A stretch of DNA of 64,000 nucleotides from Bactrocera neohumeralis (lineage: Eukaryota; Arthropoda; Insecta; Diptera; Tephritidae). The position numbers and the translations under genes are program-made. Numbering within the stretch: position 1 is the stretch's first letter; every line of letters begins with the position of its first letter. Shown here piece by piece: positions 1 to 12,960 of this stretch. Under the pieces are notes generated by a model. The model saw only the letters and a list, made by a program, of their open reading frames with translations. It had not been told where the DNA came from and searched no databases. The stretch is from positions 17,976,089 to 18,040,088 of the forward strand of contig NC_065922.1 of the NCBI RefSeq assembly GCF_024586455.1, in the 5' to 3' direction.

Positions 1-420
1 CGTGCGCTAACTGTTATTGTCATGTGACCTATCGTGAGTTTCAGACAACTATAGGCATTAATGCGACCAGCATATATGTATTCAATATTACATGAACAAT
101 TGATCGTAAAAAAATTTTCACGTTGGGGGTGATGTATCGACTTCTTATACATCGTGCTCTCACACATCGACTGAAAGAATTGCATTTTTGAGTACTCAAA
201 ACAATGATATTGATGATTCAACTACCGCAAAGTCCTGACTTGACACCGATGACTTCTCTTTATTTCCACAAGCGTTTAACACTTTAAAACGTTCACAGAG
301 TGACAAAAATGCCTCGTCAATTAATTCAAAGTTTGAAAAACAATAAAGCGATTTCGATTAATATAGAGTTTTATTCCAAAATATAAGAGACAATTAAGGT
401 TATGTCATTAAAGTATTTCG
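1..420 (+). pseudogene. mariner-like transposase fragment, SETMAR-type, cut by window edge
   Basis: Decayed transposase remains with no open frame. Bases 10-110 read like the N-terminal stretch of insect SETMAR-type mariners (HVTYRE, then SILHEQL-VKK in shifted frames). Bases 140-345 read like the C-terminal half: SHTS, AFLSTQN, a damaged third-aspartate region (DTDDFSLF) and the terminal SKFEKQ-stop. The middle, including the first aspartate motif, is absent, so the copy is internally deleted as well as frameshifted. The same family occurs on the minus strand at 39600-40260 and 47050-48175. The left end lies outside the window. The family assignment is from memory of conserved motifs. Confidence 0.7.
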
Positions 421-1396
421 ATAAATATAAAGGAGATGGTAACTTGATGTCTCACGAGCAGTAACTATGAGGTAATGAGCAGCCCGGAGCAGTCTTCCAA
501 AAATTTTTCTTCCTCGCTTGCGTCCAGCAAATCTGGTTTATATAGTGGGCAAATATTATTTGTTATATTAATTAAAGTCATAAACCTGATTATTCTTAAT
601 CATAGTTAAATAAAAAATCAGCTAAAAAATCCGTAATGAACGATCAAATGACAAAAAAACACGTAAAATATTTGGCTCTATATAAAACATTAGTATTCGA
701 AAAAAAAAAAAAAAATTGTCACATTTTCGAATATGAAAAAAATAAAAAAAATATAAAAAAAAAATCGGCCCACTCCGGGATTTGCAGGGATAGTTGTCAA
801 ATTAATTGAAGTTTTTTTGAGGAAAAAAAAAAACAAAAATGGTGAACTTTCAATAAATGGCGAACTTCCTAAAAATGATGATTTTACTTAAAAAAACCGA
901 TTATTTTATATAATTGAATTCAATTTTTTTCGTGTATTTTTTAGAAAAGTTCATTCAAAAACAAAAATTTAAAAAAAGGTCCCCAAAAGTCAGTTTCTAC
1001 AAAAGTTATGGCTATTTGAAAAAAAAAAAGCCGTTTTTTGAAAAATTCATAACTTTTTTTGAAGTTGGACAAAAAAAATTCTCAAAAATATTTTTCAAAG
1101 GGAAGAAAAGGATGGATAATTTTCAGCAAAATCTAAAGGAGTCGGGTTCAAAAGTGGTGTGGAATACCCCCTATACATACTTAGAACTTTTGTATATTAT
1201 AATTAGTTTCTTTCTATATCTAGTTAAATGCTTTGATCGTTATTATCGTAGCTCAACTAACAATTATTTGAAATTCCACTTCAATGAGTAGTACCATAAA
1301 ACAAATATTCAATAAATACTAGACAAAAGCTAAAAAGCATCGCCTAAAAGTATGCTGTGCTTTTTACCAAATTTAAAGCAGATAAAGTCAATTTGA
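421..1396. other. A/T-rich intergenic DNA with long A runs
   Basis: Low-complexity sequence with several runs of ten or more A or T, such as 700-715 and 1020-1030. An open frame at 914-1291 (125 codons) is almost entirely Lys, Phe and Ile because of the A/T composition and shows no domain. I see no gene here. Confidence 0.6.
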
Positions 1397-2087
1397 GGGG
1401 TCAGTAGAGTAATCTTTTCTCAAATTTTTTGTCGTTTGTTTTGCATTGTGCACTTTACCATTGGAAGGTTTCGAAAAAGACCCAAAAATAATAATACCGC
1501 TCGACGTTCGGAGCGCTCAGAGTGCAGACCGGGTGTACGCTTTTTCAGTACCTCAAACATTAAACGCGTTTTTCTCAAAACACAATTTTTTCAACTGGCG
1601 GACATGATTCCGGTCGAACTACTCAACCGATTTGCTTAATTTTAAAATTTTCACAAAACGCCTAGCTATCGTACCTACTAGATTCATAATTTTTTATAAT
1701 TTATTGACAATGTTATGACAAAATTTATGTAAAAAAACATGGGGAAAAATTAAAAAAAAAAATAAAACGTTAATTAATTTTTTTTATCAATATTTTCTCA
1801 TGATTCTAGTAGGGACGATAACTATTCGCGTATTATACTTTTTAAAAATAAATTGGGTTTTTGTGTTTCAGATGATACAAACATGAGAAATTGTGTCCGC
1901 CAGTGAATAATCACATCTCATTCACCCAGCCATTTCTCTGACAGATGTCATCAAAAAATTCCGAAAAAATTTGTTTATACACTCCACGATATACCTTAGA
2001 TAGGTGAAAAGAATTCTATTGTTGAATAAAAATTTCTATTAAAAAAAAATGTCAAAAAACAGGTCAAATTATTACTCCACTGACGCC
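1397..2087. mobile_element. 691-bp foldback (palindromic) MITE-like element
   Basis: The two halves are inverted copies of each other. Outer arms are ggggtcagtagagtaat (1397-1413) and attactccactgacgcc (2071-2087), which pair with two mismatches. Middle arms are ctggcggaca (1595-1604) and tgtccgccag (1894-1903), a perfect pair. Inner arms at 1664-1687 and 1800-1823 pair over 24 bases with two mismatches. All three pairs are centred within about 7 bases of position 1745, so the whole unit is one long hairpin. No transposase frame is present. A target duplication is not clear; TTAA follows the right end but TTTGA precedes the left end. Confidence 0.75.
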
Positions 2088-2985
2088 TTAAAGTCTATAT
2101 TTTTAGACCATATTATTTACGTCTTACTAACAAAATGAAGTGAATATATTTCAATATTAATTTATATTTTAATATATTTTTTTATTTTATTCTTTTTTGG
2201 TTTGTAAATAAGTACTATTTCCTTGAGCAACTTCCCCTGATTTATTTATTTTAACTTTTAGTTTAGAAGCTTGTATCCGCATCATTTAAATTAATTTGAG
2301 ATGTAATTTGCTCGTAATAAATCTCTTTGCTGTTAACTTTGAATGCACTTTAGTAAAACTCAATAACTGTAAACAGCTGAATAATCTCTATAAACAATAG
2401 AAAGCATAAGCATCTCATTTACGGCGCAATAAAAGTTAATTTTTTTTATAAAGTGTAACGCAGAAGCTGCTGAAAATCAAAGTAAGGCAGCGAGCAAAGT
2501 ACTTGCTAAAACAATAATGAGTAACAAAGTTGCAAATAGTAAAGCTGGATGAACTAGAAAAGATGCGCGTTCAAATTTCCATGCTGTGAAATAAAATAGT
2601 AAGTGAAAACTGTGAAGGAAATTTGAAACGGAGCTGTTAAAACTAAAGTCAAATAAAGCAAGGTAAACTATAAAATCTGAAAAAGGCGATGCGATTACTA
2701 TAAACTTCTTGAACTAAATATATGTATACATTATGTTTATTTATTTTTTGTAACAAAAAAAAAAGTTTACTGTATTGGACTATAACCGTTGAGCAATAAA
2801 TCGCTTGCTCTACAAATTTTTGGGGGTTTTTCAGAATAAAAACGGTCGCGATACTTATTTTCCAAAAAGGAAGTTAAGTAAAGCAAATTGATCGGTCCTT
2901 ACTGATAAGAAAAATATCTTCAATGGCAAGAAAGCATACGTTGGATAACTGGTCGAATTAAAAATCCCCGGCCTGACACATAGAT
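2088..2985. other. A/T-rich DNA without recognisable genes
   Basis: Scattered A and T runs, no open frame of 60 codons and no repeat shared with the rest of the window that I can see. Confidence 0.5.
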
Positions 2986-2989
2986 GACG

Positions 2990-3385
2990 TCACTATTTGC
3001 AGAACTAAGTCCATGATTTTTCGTTAGCCCTTCAAAAGACGCGTGTATAAATTTGACAGATGTCAGATCATTACTTTGAGACTTATATCATTTTGAGTGA
3101 AGGAACTTTTGTTGTTGAGAAGAAAATGGTTAAAAAAGTATTTCGGATGTTGATGAAATATAGCATTTTGAAGTGAAAAAATACAGTTGAAGCGAAAACT
3201 TGGCTTGATGACGAGTTTCCATACGGTGGACGCCCAAAAGAGGTTGTTACCCACGAAAACATCAAAAAAAAAAATACACAAAATATTTTGGATGACCTTA
3301 AAGTGAAGTTGTTCGACAACGCAGGTACTCTAGATATATCAACTGAACGTGTGCAATTTATCATTTACGAACAGTTGATCGCTTC
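2990..3385 (+). pseudogene. mariner-like element, irritans-type, 5' end and N-terminus only
   Basis: The stretch from the presumptive 5' untranslated region (around 3040-3125) into the transposase start reads like irritans-group mariners. From 3201 one frame gives TWLDDEFP, then GGRPKEVVTHENIKK, then ILDDLKVKL and ISTERV-FIIYEQL, the helix-turn-helix region of this group. The linker normally between the DEFP and GRPKEVV motifs (about 30 residues) is missing, so there is an internal deletion. Similarity stops near 3372 and no catalytic domain follows. A C-terminal fragment of the same group lies at 24031-24150. It cannot encode a transposase. Confidence 0.75.
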
Positions 3386-6300
3386 GAAAAGTAAACTGGA
3401 GACTTGTTTCTCCTTAGCTCTGGATCGTAGTGGTGAATGCCCTTCCGAAGGAACTTGAGGAACCAGGCTGTCCATTGGTTGCTTGCGTAGACGATGCAGT
3501 TCTTTTGAAATTCTGAAGTTTTCCAATATTTTGATTGCATGCTTTAAATCACATCACTGCTTAGTGGAATCTTCACTTGGCTGTTCCTTCTCAGCTCACT
3601 CACCTGCGAGAGATTTGTGGACGGGGCGTTGGAGGAGAGCTGTAGAGAGGTTTTCCATGGATGAATTGAAGTTAAGAATTTGTCTTCTAGAGTTTAGTCT
3701 TCCATCATATCGTCTGGTAGATATACTGCTTCTAAGTGCAGTCTCTTTCGATAATTGTTCATTCACTTCGGTAGCTTAGCGGCTCTACTGCGTTTGAGCT
3801 CACACGTATATTGATAGGCGTTCTTTGTTAAATCTGCATGAAGGAAGGCGATTTGGAATCGTCTTGTTAATTTCTCTTCCATTCTACGGCTTTTGTGACA
3901 TTGGAATTGAAATATTGCGGTAGACACACCTTTGGAGCGAAGTAGCTGGGATTGATATTGACTGCCTTAGTAAATTTGTAGTGTGAACGAAACGTTTCGT
4001 CGATCCACTGTTTATTGTTCTTGAAGAATATGTGTCTGGAATTGACGAGCCTTGGTAAGAAGATCAAGAACTGGTGGACAGCACATTTTTGGATCAACCA
4101 ACTTTTGCAATTTTTTAATAATTTTTATTAAACAACTATTGTGTACGACCCATGCAATTTTTTAATAATTTTTATTAATTTTTGACCCAATTTAACTCAA
4201 CCTTGATCAAGGCTCTCAACTAAGTGGCATTCAAAAGTTCAACGTCTCAACTTCGCATAAAAAGTTCAACAACTTCTGGACTATTTGAAAAAATGAGACA
4301 AATGTGAACTTATGCCCTATTTCCGGAATAATATATAATAAATGAAGTAATTACCGAAATTAAGTGGGCGTGGTTAGCGTAAGGAGTTGACGGTAACAGC
4401 TTACAATATTCATTTTATATTCCGATTTTCTAAAATTTTCTCGACAGTTAAAAGCAATCTTCCATATATCGTCTAGTGTGCCAATTTTCTTGTGATTCTA
4501 CTGTTCTCTCTCTAAAATATTGATATTTCTTATAATAATTTTTTTCTTACACACATAGTACTACTATTTCCAAAATATATATCTCTCAGCAATTGTTTCT
4601 ACAGCCCACCGATTTTAATCGTCGCATTCTTATCATTCCAATGATATGTCTCCCTCTCTCTGCCTCTCTATGTACACATTCTCAAAGTGACAAATAACTT
4701 AAATTTCACACCGAATGCTTTATCATCATGGGAAAGCGCTCAAACTACATGAAAATCGTCAAAAAATAAGCGGTGACCCTAACTCCTGTAATTAGTGAGA
4801 CATGCGAGTGCGAAAATATGCACAATAACCCGGCGTACCTATACACAAAGTATGTAAGTATTTGTTGTACTCGTGTAAAAGTAATCAACGGTGTAAAAAT
4901 GTGTGGCATCAAATTCCTGTGTTCGTCATTTCGCGCACACAAGGGAGTGTTTATGGAATTTCGCGGAAAGTATTAAATAAATAAAGCAGCCGAGCACCAA
5001 AACAATTGATTGCAAATATCAAAATTGAATTTCTTTATTTTTACCATAAAAATAACTGCGTTTATCTGTATGTCTGCTATGTGTGTAGAGGCGCAAAAAA
5101 TTATTTCAAATACTCTGTAGTAAATTTAATATTTGAAAAAGAAATATGGCAGCTGTCATTTCCATAGCGTCCTTGCTAAGGGAATTGCTTTTACAGTGGC
5201 GATGGCGGTGAATGTGGCGGCGGTGAGCAGTGTTGCCATATTGACCATATTGATAGGAATTCTGTGGTGAGATTTATTTTGCTAAGAGCAATACTCCAAA
5301 TCACCTCTTTTGGTTCACTCTGCGCTGAAAAGATGTCGCAGTCCCACAAGTTCTGGTTGTTGACCAGCGCTTACCAAGCTCACTGGATTCCATAGGTTCA
5401 GTGCTAGAACGTAAGTGCACATCGGTAAGCCGACCAGCTTTCAATGGGCTGAAATTTGGGTAGCACTAACCGTTAGATTGTTTAAATACTAACCGATTGA
5501 TAACTTCTAATACAGGTATAATTCCGGTAGGTGTTGCTAAATGATAGAATTACTTTCAAACAACTGCAAATAAAGTCTGCGGATACTCGCACAACAAACC
5601 AAGTAGTGAGTTTCTGACAGCTGATATATTACGAATGTGTTTTTAAAGAATTTTTTTCTGAGTTGAGCGTGCTTTTGTCGCTCCCTTAAAAAATACACTT
5701 TTCAATTACCTAAGTAATAAGTTTTAAAAATTAGCTGAAAACCTTTTAATACAATTTGCTATTCACTGGCAACACTGGTCAGCGGTGAGCTTTGGTTTTT
5801 CTTCGTTTTTAACTCACAATGTGGCACGTTATGTATTTGTTCTACGGTCCAGCGCGTCGTTGTGTCAACAAAATTGTTGAAATAACAAATAAAATAGTCA
5901 ATATTTATTTTGTTCCTATACAAATACGCTCAGATGATGGCTGCGACTCGGAGATGCACATACACACGTACAAACATACATACATGCGACCATATATACC
6001 TACATACATATGCAGGCCAACAGCGCTGGCATGCAACAATCGCTAGGAACTCCACAAATCAACAGGGCGGACGAGTTTTGCTGTCGATATCGATGTGAGC
6101 AATATGTTGACATGCTCGGCATACAGATATAAATATGTACTTGCTGATTGTATATACATTAGCAGATACATAGTATGTTGGTACTAGACGTCTGCATGGA
6201 GCTAGTGTGTAACCTGCAGCGTTTTAGCTATTGGCCAGCAGGGCCATCTAACTCACCACCAGTGATGAAGTGATGGAGGTCCAACAGTATCTACGACTAA

Positions 6301-6540
6301 CTTAGCGAGTTGCTCGTACTTGCATGTATGTTTGTATCTCTCATTCGTTTGTTCGTTTATGCACTTACACGCATACACTCGCATAATGCAGATAATTGAA
6401 GCGTACATTTGTGGCAACAGACAGTGATTTCCATTGTTGATTGTTGACGAACGGACGAAATTTTATATTTTTCAATGGATGCAAAATACAAATATATATA
6501 ACTATATGAAAATATATTTATATGCTACTATGTGAAAAGG
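3386..6540. other. unassigned intergenic block
   Basis: No gene is recognised. A minus frame at 3867-4097 (76 codons) has balanced composition but no motif I know. A 25-bp direct repeat, gcaattttttaataattttt plus attaa, occurs at 4107-4131 and 4154-4178, a local duplication with a 22-bp spacer. Short CA/TA-rich tracts lie at 5955-6010 and 6300-6400. The frames at 4745-4976 and 5819-6098 overlap on both strands and look like chance. Confidence 0.4.
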
Positions 6541-7190
6541 TATTACAATTCAATGCCGGAATTGAAAACTTGTTCAAGGCAGTAGTGGAATTACAGTTAT
6601 ATTGAATGGTAAAACAGGCTGGAGTTCAGGAAAATTTGGGCTGAAGAGTGTGTTTAACTGGAAATTGTTATATTGGCACTGGGTTTTAAATGAAGTGCAA
6701 TAGTTACGTTGGGTATCAAGCTTTAGTTTACTACCATACTCAATTTCTAGTCCTGCATCCGCGTTGAGCAGCCCGGGCAACGAGAGCACCTCGTGCAACG
6801 TGAGTAACTTTGTTTGGAATTCGGTAATCAACCCGTGTGGAACTCAGGATCACGGTTAAGAGTAGGAAAGCCTTGATGGAGCTACACCGAGCTTATCGGT
6901 TTAAGTCCGAACAAGGTTTCAGCGTCTGCCCACTAGGAGGTATGTCTGGCTTGGATCAAGGGGCTCGCTAAATAAATGTGAGCTTCCCAGCTGTGGTTGA
7001 GAATTGAGGAAATTACAGCTAGATGTAGTGAAAAAATAGCTAAATCGATGAATGGCCCTCCTTGGGCAATAACAGGTGCTAGAGATGGGTAAACAGTTCA
7101 ACTTGTACCAGCTCTGTTTTCCACTATATTTCTCACAAATAATAAGGTAAGAGAAGTAGGAAATAAGCAGAAACTTATATTAATTATTAG
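6541..7190. other. unassigned block upstream of repeat
   Basis: Minus-strand frames at 6574-6831 (85 codons) and 6919-7101 (60 codons) lack recognisable motifs. The sequence is less A/T-rich than its surroundings and may be an old mobile element, but I cannot name one. Confidence 0.3.
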
Positions 7191-7194
7191 TGGG

Positions 7195-7480
7195 AAGACT
7201 ATATCCAGCGCTGACTTTCAAACACGCCACGTAAAAGTGTAATTCCAATGAAAGGAACACAAGAGCCTCGGATTTTTACCTCTTCAAACGTTGACCTCTT
7301 GGATGTCACGGACCAATTGTATACGGACCTATCTGAACTTGGGATGTGTAACTGGCGAGACCTGGCAAGGGATGGAGGAAACTGATAAAGTTTTGTATTC
7401 TCGGTCCAGACCGTGTCACGGTTGTAGTACCAAAGAAGAAGAAAAAGAAGACAGACTACCAATAGACTAAATACTATTTT
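7195..7480 (-). repeat. dispersed repeat, copy 1 (shared with 45927-46260)
   Basis: Read on the minus strand from 7450, a stretch of cttctt and a tggtactacaaccg segment is followed by ggtctggaccgagaatacaaaactttatcagttt and a gcc-rich segment. Much the same order appears on the plus strand from 45927 (tggcattacagccg, then tggcctgggccgagaacacaaaacttcaccagttt). An open minus frame at 7199-7522 exists but is not shared as protein. This is probably an arm of an unclassified fly retroelement. Confidence 0.5.
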
Positions 7481-9254
7481 TCTTATAGGAGTTCTACTGT
7501 TTAGTAATAAGATCATTCGCACTTCTTTATCCAGAGAAGCTTAAAGTATCGGCGAAGAATTCATTAAGCTCGTTGCAATCTAAAATGGGGATCTTTTCTC
7601 TTTGGCAATATTGGTTACAGTTAAGGTATGGAGCGTCAACAATATATACCAACGAATTGAAAATCTGTGATACACAGTACGATTTAAGTACTCAAAGTTT
7701 ATCAGCGTTGCTTAAAAGGTGTGGAATGATGACTCGTCTATGATGGAAAGATAAAAAATTAAGTGGTAAAAGCATCCATCAAAGCGAGCCTGTACACATT
7801 GCCACGTCTTGTATAATCCACTGACGTTGAGTTTTATGGACCTTCTAGCAAAATATATCGACGCATTTTATAAATACCTTCAACCGCTCCCACCAGATGT
7901 AATGTGAAACACATTTGGGCGTTGGAAAAACCTTACATAAAGTGTGGCCAAACCCCGACCCGACATCTTCGTTCCAAACTGAGGCTGATGAAGAACGAAT
8001 CTTACAGCAAGTCACAAGGATATCACCTATTCAAATTCGATCCTGGTCTTGGTGAAGCAAACTGATGACCTTTCATCCTTCAAGGAACCAGCTACGCTTA
8101 GAGTATGTTCACTTGCGAAATCAACCAATATAACATACAACATCTGGTTCAGTTTACTCTGTATTCGACACTGGAAGAGTTTTGAACATGGGTTATGTAA
8201 TCAGAAGCTTATTGCAACTCAGACATATAGACGATGCAGATATCTCTAAATTGGTGCAAAGATACGCTTCTTATATAGAAACAATCTCCTTAATGCTTAG
8301 AAGTTCAAAATTGATAATACTGATCATTTGTAGACCACCTTGAAGAGCTAGGTTTCCTAATAATTCCCCTTTCATTATCTATAGATTTCAAAATAATTTG
8401 TCAAATACATATATGTTATGCAAATTTGGTGAACTCCCTTGAAACCATATGCTAACTTAATACAATGACAAACCACTATTTCTATTACAGCAAAAAAAAA
8501 AAAAAATAATAATAACAACAAAAAAGTTGTACCCTCTATAGCATGCTTCTGTGAGCAACTCACGTGACATAAAGTGCAAATAATGCAAGTGATGAAAGGA
8601 AAGCTGATTTATGAGTAGAGCATGTGATGAAAAATCGCATTAGATTACACTGGAGATTACGCAGAGCGAGAGCCACAATACAATGCGAACAGCTGGAACA
8701 ATGAGCAACATGCAGGCGATGTGAGCATATATGTATGGTATTTCCAAATGTTGCGGAGAACTTGAAGAACCCAAGGGAATACGCAAAAACGTGAAAAGAA
8801 AACAAAAACACCAAAAAGCCAGCAAAAATCACAAAAAAGAAATAAGCAAAATAAGCAAACAAAGAAATACCAAATATCGCATGACCAAAGCAACAATAAA
8901 CTTCACCAAAGCGCATTAGAGTGGCCAAGTAAAAGGAACGTCAAATCAATGAAAAATGTGTGAAAGTAGAAAAAATACTTAACAAACAGTGTGAGACACA
9001 AAAAAGTAAAGTTGGAGGATTAGTGCAAAGAGAACAACGACAATAAGCTTAGAACTAACGAAAATGCGACGAAATGTTGAAAAGACTAACATAACAACAA
9101 AGGCAAACAATGTAGGAGCGGTAATGGCAGAAGTGGCGATTGGAGGCTACATAGACACCGAAGCAAAAAATCAAAAAAAATCACATTTAGTAGGGAAGAC
9201 ATGAAATGTAACCGTGCTTAGTTTTGAAAGAGGAAAGTGTGGATTAACTGTATG
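7481..9254. other. unassigned intergenic block with A-rich tracts
   Basis: Contains an A-rich run at about 8490-8525. Frames at 8560-8928 (minus, Phe-rich, hydrophobic) and 8731-8919 (plus, Lys-rich) are complementary images of A/T-rich DNA. Nothing else is recognised. Confidence 0.4.
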
Positions 9255-10770
9255 TAAGTTTATTTTTCTGAAAAATATTTTTTTGTTTTTGAAACTTTTT
9301 CAATATTTATCAAATTAAAATATTTATTAAAACTAAAAAATAGTATCTCAATATTTTTCCGTTATTTCACACAATTAAAAAATATAATTTTTATGAAAAT
9401 TATGGAATTTTTTTTTTAAGCTATTTAGTAATATACATATAAATATCCTGTTAAAAAATTTGATTTTTATAAAACTTAAAAATAAAATTTGTTTCAAAGT
9501 CCTTAGCTTTTCAAAAAAATTTTAAAAATTAATTAAATTCCAAATTTTCAATTAAAAAAATTCAATCTGTATGTATGTTAAAAACTAAAAGTTTTTCCAA
9601 TTTTCAATATTTACTTATTAAAAAATTATGAAAAAAATTCGAGTTTTCAAAAAAAATAAAAAAAAAATTATTGTCCAGTATTTATCAAAACTAAAAAAAT
9701 CATAACTCTTCCAATATTTTTGAATTTAAATAAAATGTAACTTTAAAAAAAAATTTCAGTAATCGAAAACCAAAAAATATAGTTTTTCAAATTCGTTTCC
9801 AATTTAAAAAAAAAATGTTAAAAATTAAAAAAAAAATTCAAATATATTTAATTTTCTTTTTATATTGAAAAATTAATTTAAAGAAATTTCAATAATTTTG
9901 TATATTAAAACCAATAGTTTTTCAAATGTTCTTAAATAAAAAAAATTTAAAAAAATTAAATCAATTTTTAAAAAATCAATTTTTTAATTTTTTTCCAGTA
10001 TTTATTAAATTAAAAAAAGAAACTTTTCAAATATTTATTGAATTAAATAAAAAAATAATAATTTTTCAGTGTTTAAAAAAATGATAAAAGATTTTTTTTA
10101 ATTCTTTTCCAAATAAAAAAACTAAATAATTAAAATTAAAAAAATTAAATTGTTAGAATTAAAAAAAATTATAATTTGTTTTTTATATAAAAAAAAAATA
10201 ATTTAGAAAAAAAGTTGTTAAAAAATTAATAATAGTTATTAATAGAAAAAAAATTTCCAATCTTTATGTATATTACAAAATAATAGTTTTCCAATATTTA
10301 CATAAATGAAAAAATAAAAAAAATGTTCGAGTTTTTATCAGAATTCAAACAAAAAATTTATTAAATTTTTAAATATATATCCAGCATTTATAAAATTAAA
10401 AAGTCTAAGCTTTTCCAATATTTATTATATTAAAAAAAAATTAATTCTTAAATAATTTTTTAATTTTTTAAATAACGAAAAAATAATTCGTTTCCATTTA
10501 AACAAAAAAAAAATAAATAAATAAATTGTTAAAATAATGAAAAAGTATTTTCAAATATTACATATTTATACTAAAAAATTTGCAGTATTTAAAAGAAAAA
10601 TGAAAAGATATTACAAAAAAATTTATAAAATTCTTTATGTACTGAAGTTATTTTTTTTTAAATAAATTTCCAGTATTTATCAATTTTTTTTTTCTATATT
10701 TTTTAAAATGAAAAAAATATTATAAACTTGCAAAACATTTTTTTTTTATTTTAAATATTATATATCGTTG
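9255..10770. other. A/T desert
   Basis: About 1.5 kb built almost only of short A and T runs, with very few G or C and no frame of 60 codons on either strand. It recalls matrix-attachment-like or satellite-edge DNA in composition, but no tandem period is visible by eye. No function is claimed. Confidence 0.65.
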
Positions 10771-11585
10771 CGAAAATAATGAGTAAATGTGCAATCAAAA
10801 ACTTAAGATGTCTTTGCAAAGTTATTTTTTCTTTTAAGTGAAACTCCGCACTTTCCGACCCACCCTCTTAAGCTACCGCTGCAAATAATGCTCTGCGAAG
10901 TTAACAGCTGAAACAACATTGCTTGACTCCGATGATAAATTTAGTGATTATGATGAGTTATTAACCTAGAACTGACAATGCAGTAGCTACAACAACAGCA
11001 ACAAACAACAATGTTAATAACAATATAGTCAACAATTTGCAGTACTAGGTTACCAGAAAGGGGAAAATCTAAAAGAAACGAATATAAAACGGTGGCCAAA
11101 AAGGAAAAGGATGCAGAGACACGGACAATATGCTTTTTTGGGTGGAAGTTGTTTATGTCAATGCATGGGTGAAACGTTGATGTAAGAGTGGGTGTTGCTA
11201 TTTATGTTTGTTTGGGTTGTCGTACGAGTATAACATCCGCGCACAAACAAATATGGATTAATAAATGTAATGCCAAATTGTTGAATTTTAAAACACGGTC
11301 ATAATTTGTGGAGGTTGTCGAGAGTGCAAGAACATGCTGCGGCGCTCATAAATGAAGGTAGTATATGGATGTACTAGTATTGATAAAAAAATAATAGAAT
11401 TTTTTAAATATTAACGAAAAATAATAAATATTTGGTTATACAGTGATTTACTCCCAAAATTTTGTGAAGAAGCACAGATACTAGTATATCATACACAACT
11501 CCAGTTTGATGAGGTTTCGTAACAAGTTGGATCCAATTATGAGTAAATTAGATTAGTAAAATTTTATAAGAAATTAGTGAAAAGG
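10771..11585. other. unassigned intergenic DNA
   Basis: Mixed-composition DNA with a small CAA-rich tract near 10985-11030. No frame of 60 codons and no recognised element. Confidence 0.4.
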
Positions 11586-12596
11586 CTCCCGGAGGTCTGG
11601 AGACAAGTCAGAGTTACGTGGGTAGGAGCTTCCGCGTTACGGTGAAGTACTCACTCCTATTCTATGGATCCTGGTCGTTAACGACCACTACTGCACTAAG
11701 GTCCACTCCAACTATGGCCATTTTGAGCATAGTGCCCGTCGGAAGATGTATGGCTGCGAAAGTGGCTATTAGACTCAAAGAATTTGGGTTCTTAAAAGAA
11801 CGCGTTTCTGAATACTTACACACTTTGACTTCATACCGGATCACTTAGATCATGGAGTCGCCAAACCGAACTCTGGCGGCACATTCTCTGCCCATATACT
11901 GACGAGGGAGCTATGGGTGGGAAGGACAGATGTGTCAAAGCTAAGGAGTAAGGTTGGTGGAGGGGCTTACTGTCAGGAGCTCTCTATCAACTCCAGTTTC
12001 AAACTTCCTGACTATTGCATTGTCTTCTAAGCCAAGGTTGCAGTCATTAAGGTAGCAGTAGATCTGCTGCTCCACAGTTCAGCCTCTTTCCGAGAAGTGA
12101 ACATTCATACAGATAGCAGAGCGACGATACTATCCTTGAACTCATTTACAGTGCGTTCAGGGTTGGTCGAGGACGCACCAATAGATAGAGTGTCTTTGTC
12201 ATAAGGCTGTTTTGAGTGTGGAATGGTGCCACCATTGGTGTATTCACTGTCGCAAAAGCCTTTTGGCTTGATCGCAAGAGATCTCTTTCCCTCCGTAAGA
12301 TTAGCCTCTCCCTAGTTGTGGGGGTTTTAACAGGCCAATGCCTTATTGGCGTCGATGCTGTAAGGTTGATAATCTTACCAGACGCCGTTTGGAAACACTT
12401 GGGAGCTCTTACCTTCAGACATCCCATCGAACTGACAACGTTGAAATTAAACTCCTATGCAAATTTGTGTTGGCTACTAAGCGCTTTGCTCACCTATAAG
12501 TCTGAACACAGGAATTCTTCTTTTCTATGACTTCACAAAGGACTACATATTCCAGTCAACAAGCGATCTTCGATCAGCCCTCTCACCTAACCTAAC
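11586..12596 (+). pseudogene. R1/Jockey-like LINE, 3' half of ORF2 with RNase H domain
   Basis: The frame at 11618-11848 carries the RT-thumb segment typical of these elements (TALRSTPTMA, then VAIRLKEFGFLKERV). After shifts of frame the stretch 11930-12175 reads as an RNase H domain: GGGAYCQELSINSS, then AEVAVIKVAVDLL with one change, then NIHTDSRATILSLNS. A Cys-rich tail region follows near 12340-12420. The element ends at cacctaacctaac (12584 on), a 3' terminal motif I associate with fly elements of this type. Stops and shifts make it non-functional. The same thumb motif (GALRSTRTMALN) occurs in the minus-strand copy at 42490-43870, so the two are one family or close relatives. Confidence 0.75.
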
Positions 12597-12960
12597 TTAG
12601 GGAAGGGCTAAGTTCGGATGAATCAAAGCCAGATAATTTGGAATTCGGAGGGCATCCTTCCCTGTCTGAATATCAAAAATTGGTTGAATCGGGTCAATTT
12701 AGCACTTAGCTCTCCATATACCTAAAATACAAATTTTCAAACTTCCGGCTGACTTCATAGCGCATATCTCGGCCGATATGTGAGTTAACCTAATGAAAAT
12801 GAAAGTGCTGGTTTTTGCTCATAACAATGTATCTTTGTGCCCAAAATGGATAAAATTTGAAGAAAACTTGATCTAGCCCCCATATAACTAACTTAAGGAT
12901 TTTGAGTTGTTAATTCTTAAATTCTTGTTACTCAGTTTCCTCCCAAACCCACTCAATTGT
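12597..12960. repeat. non-coding dispersed repeat beginning ggaagggctaagttcgg
   Basis: Starts at 12601 with the same 17 bases that open the element at 30168. Its middle (gcgcatatctcggccgatatgtgagttaac, about 12760-12790) matches 46440-46475 closely. It directly follows the LINE 3' end, so one of the two inserted next to or into the other. No coding potential. Confidence 0.6.

Noticed and set aside
914..1291. A 125-codon Lys/Phe-rich frame.
   Set aside because: Composition is entirely explained by A and T runs; no motif or start context supports it.
3386..4100. Possible BEL/Pao Gag-like remnant on the minus strand.
   Set aside because: The reading needs many shifts and no diagnostic zinc-knuckle or protease motif appears.
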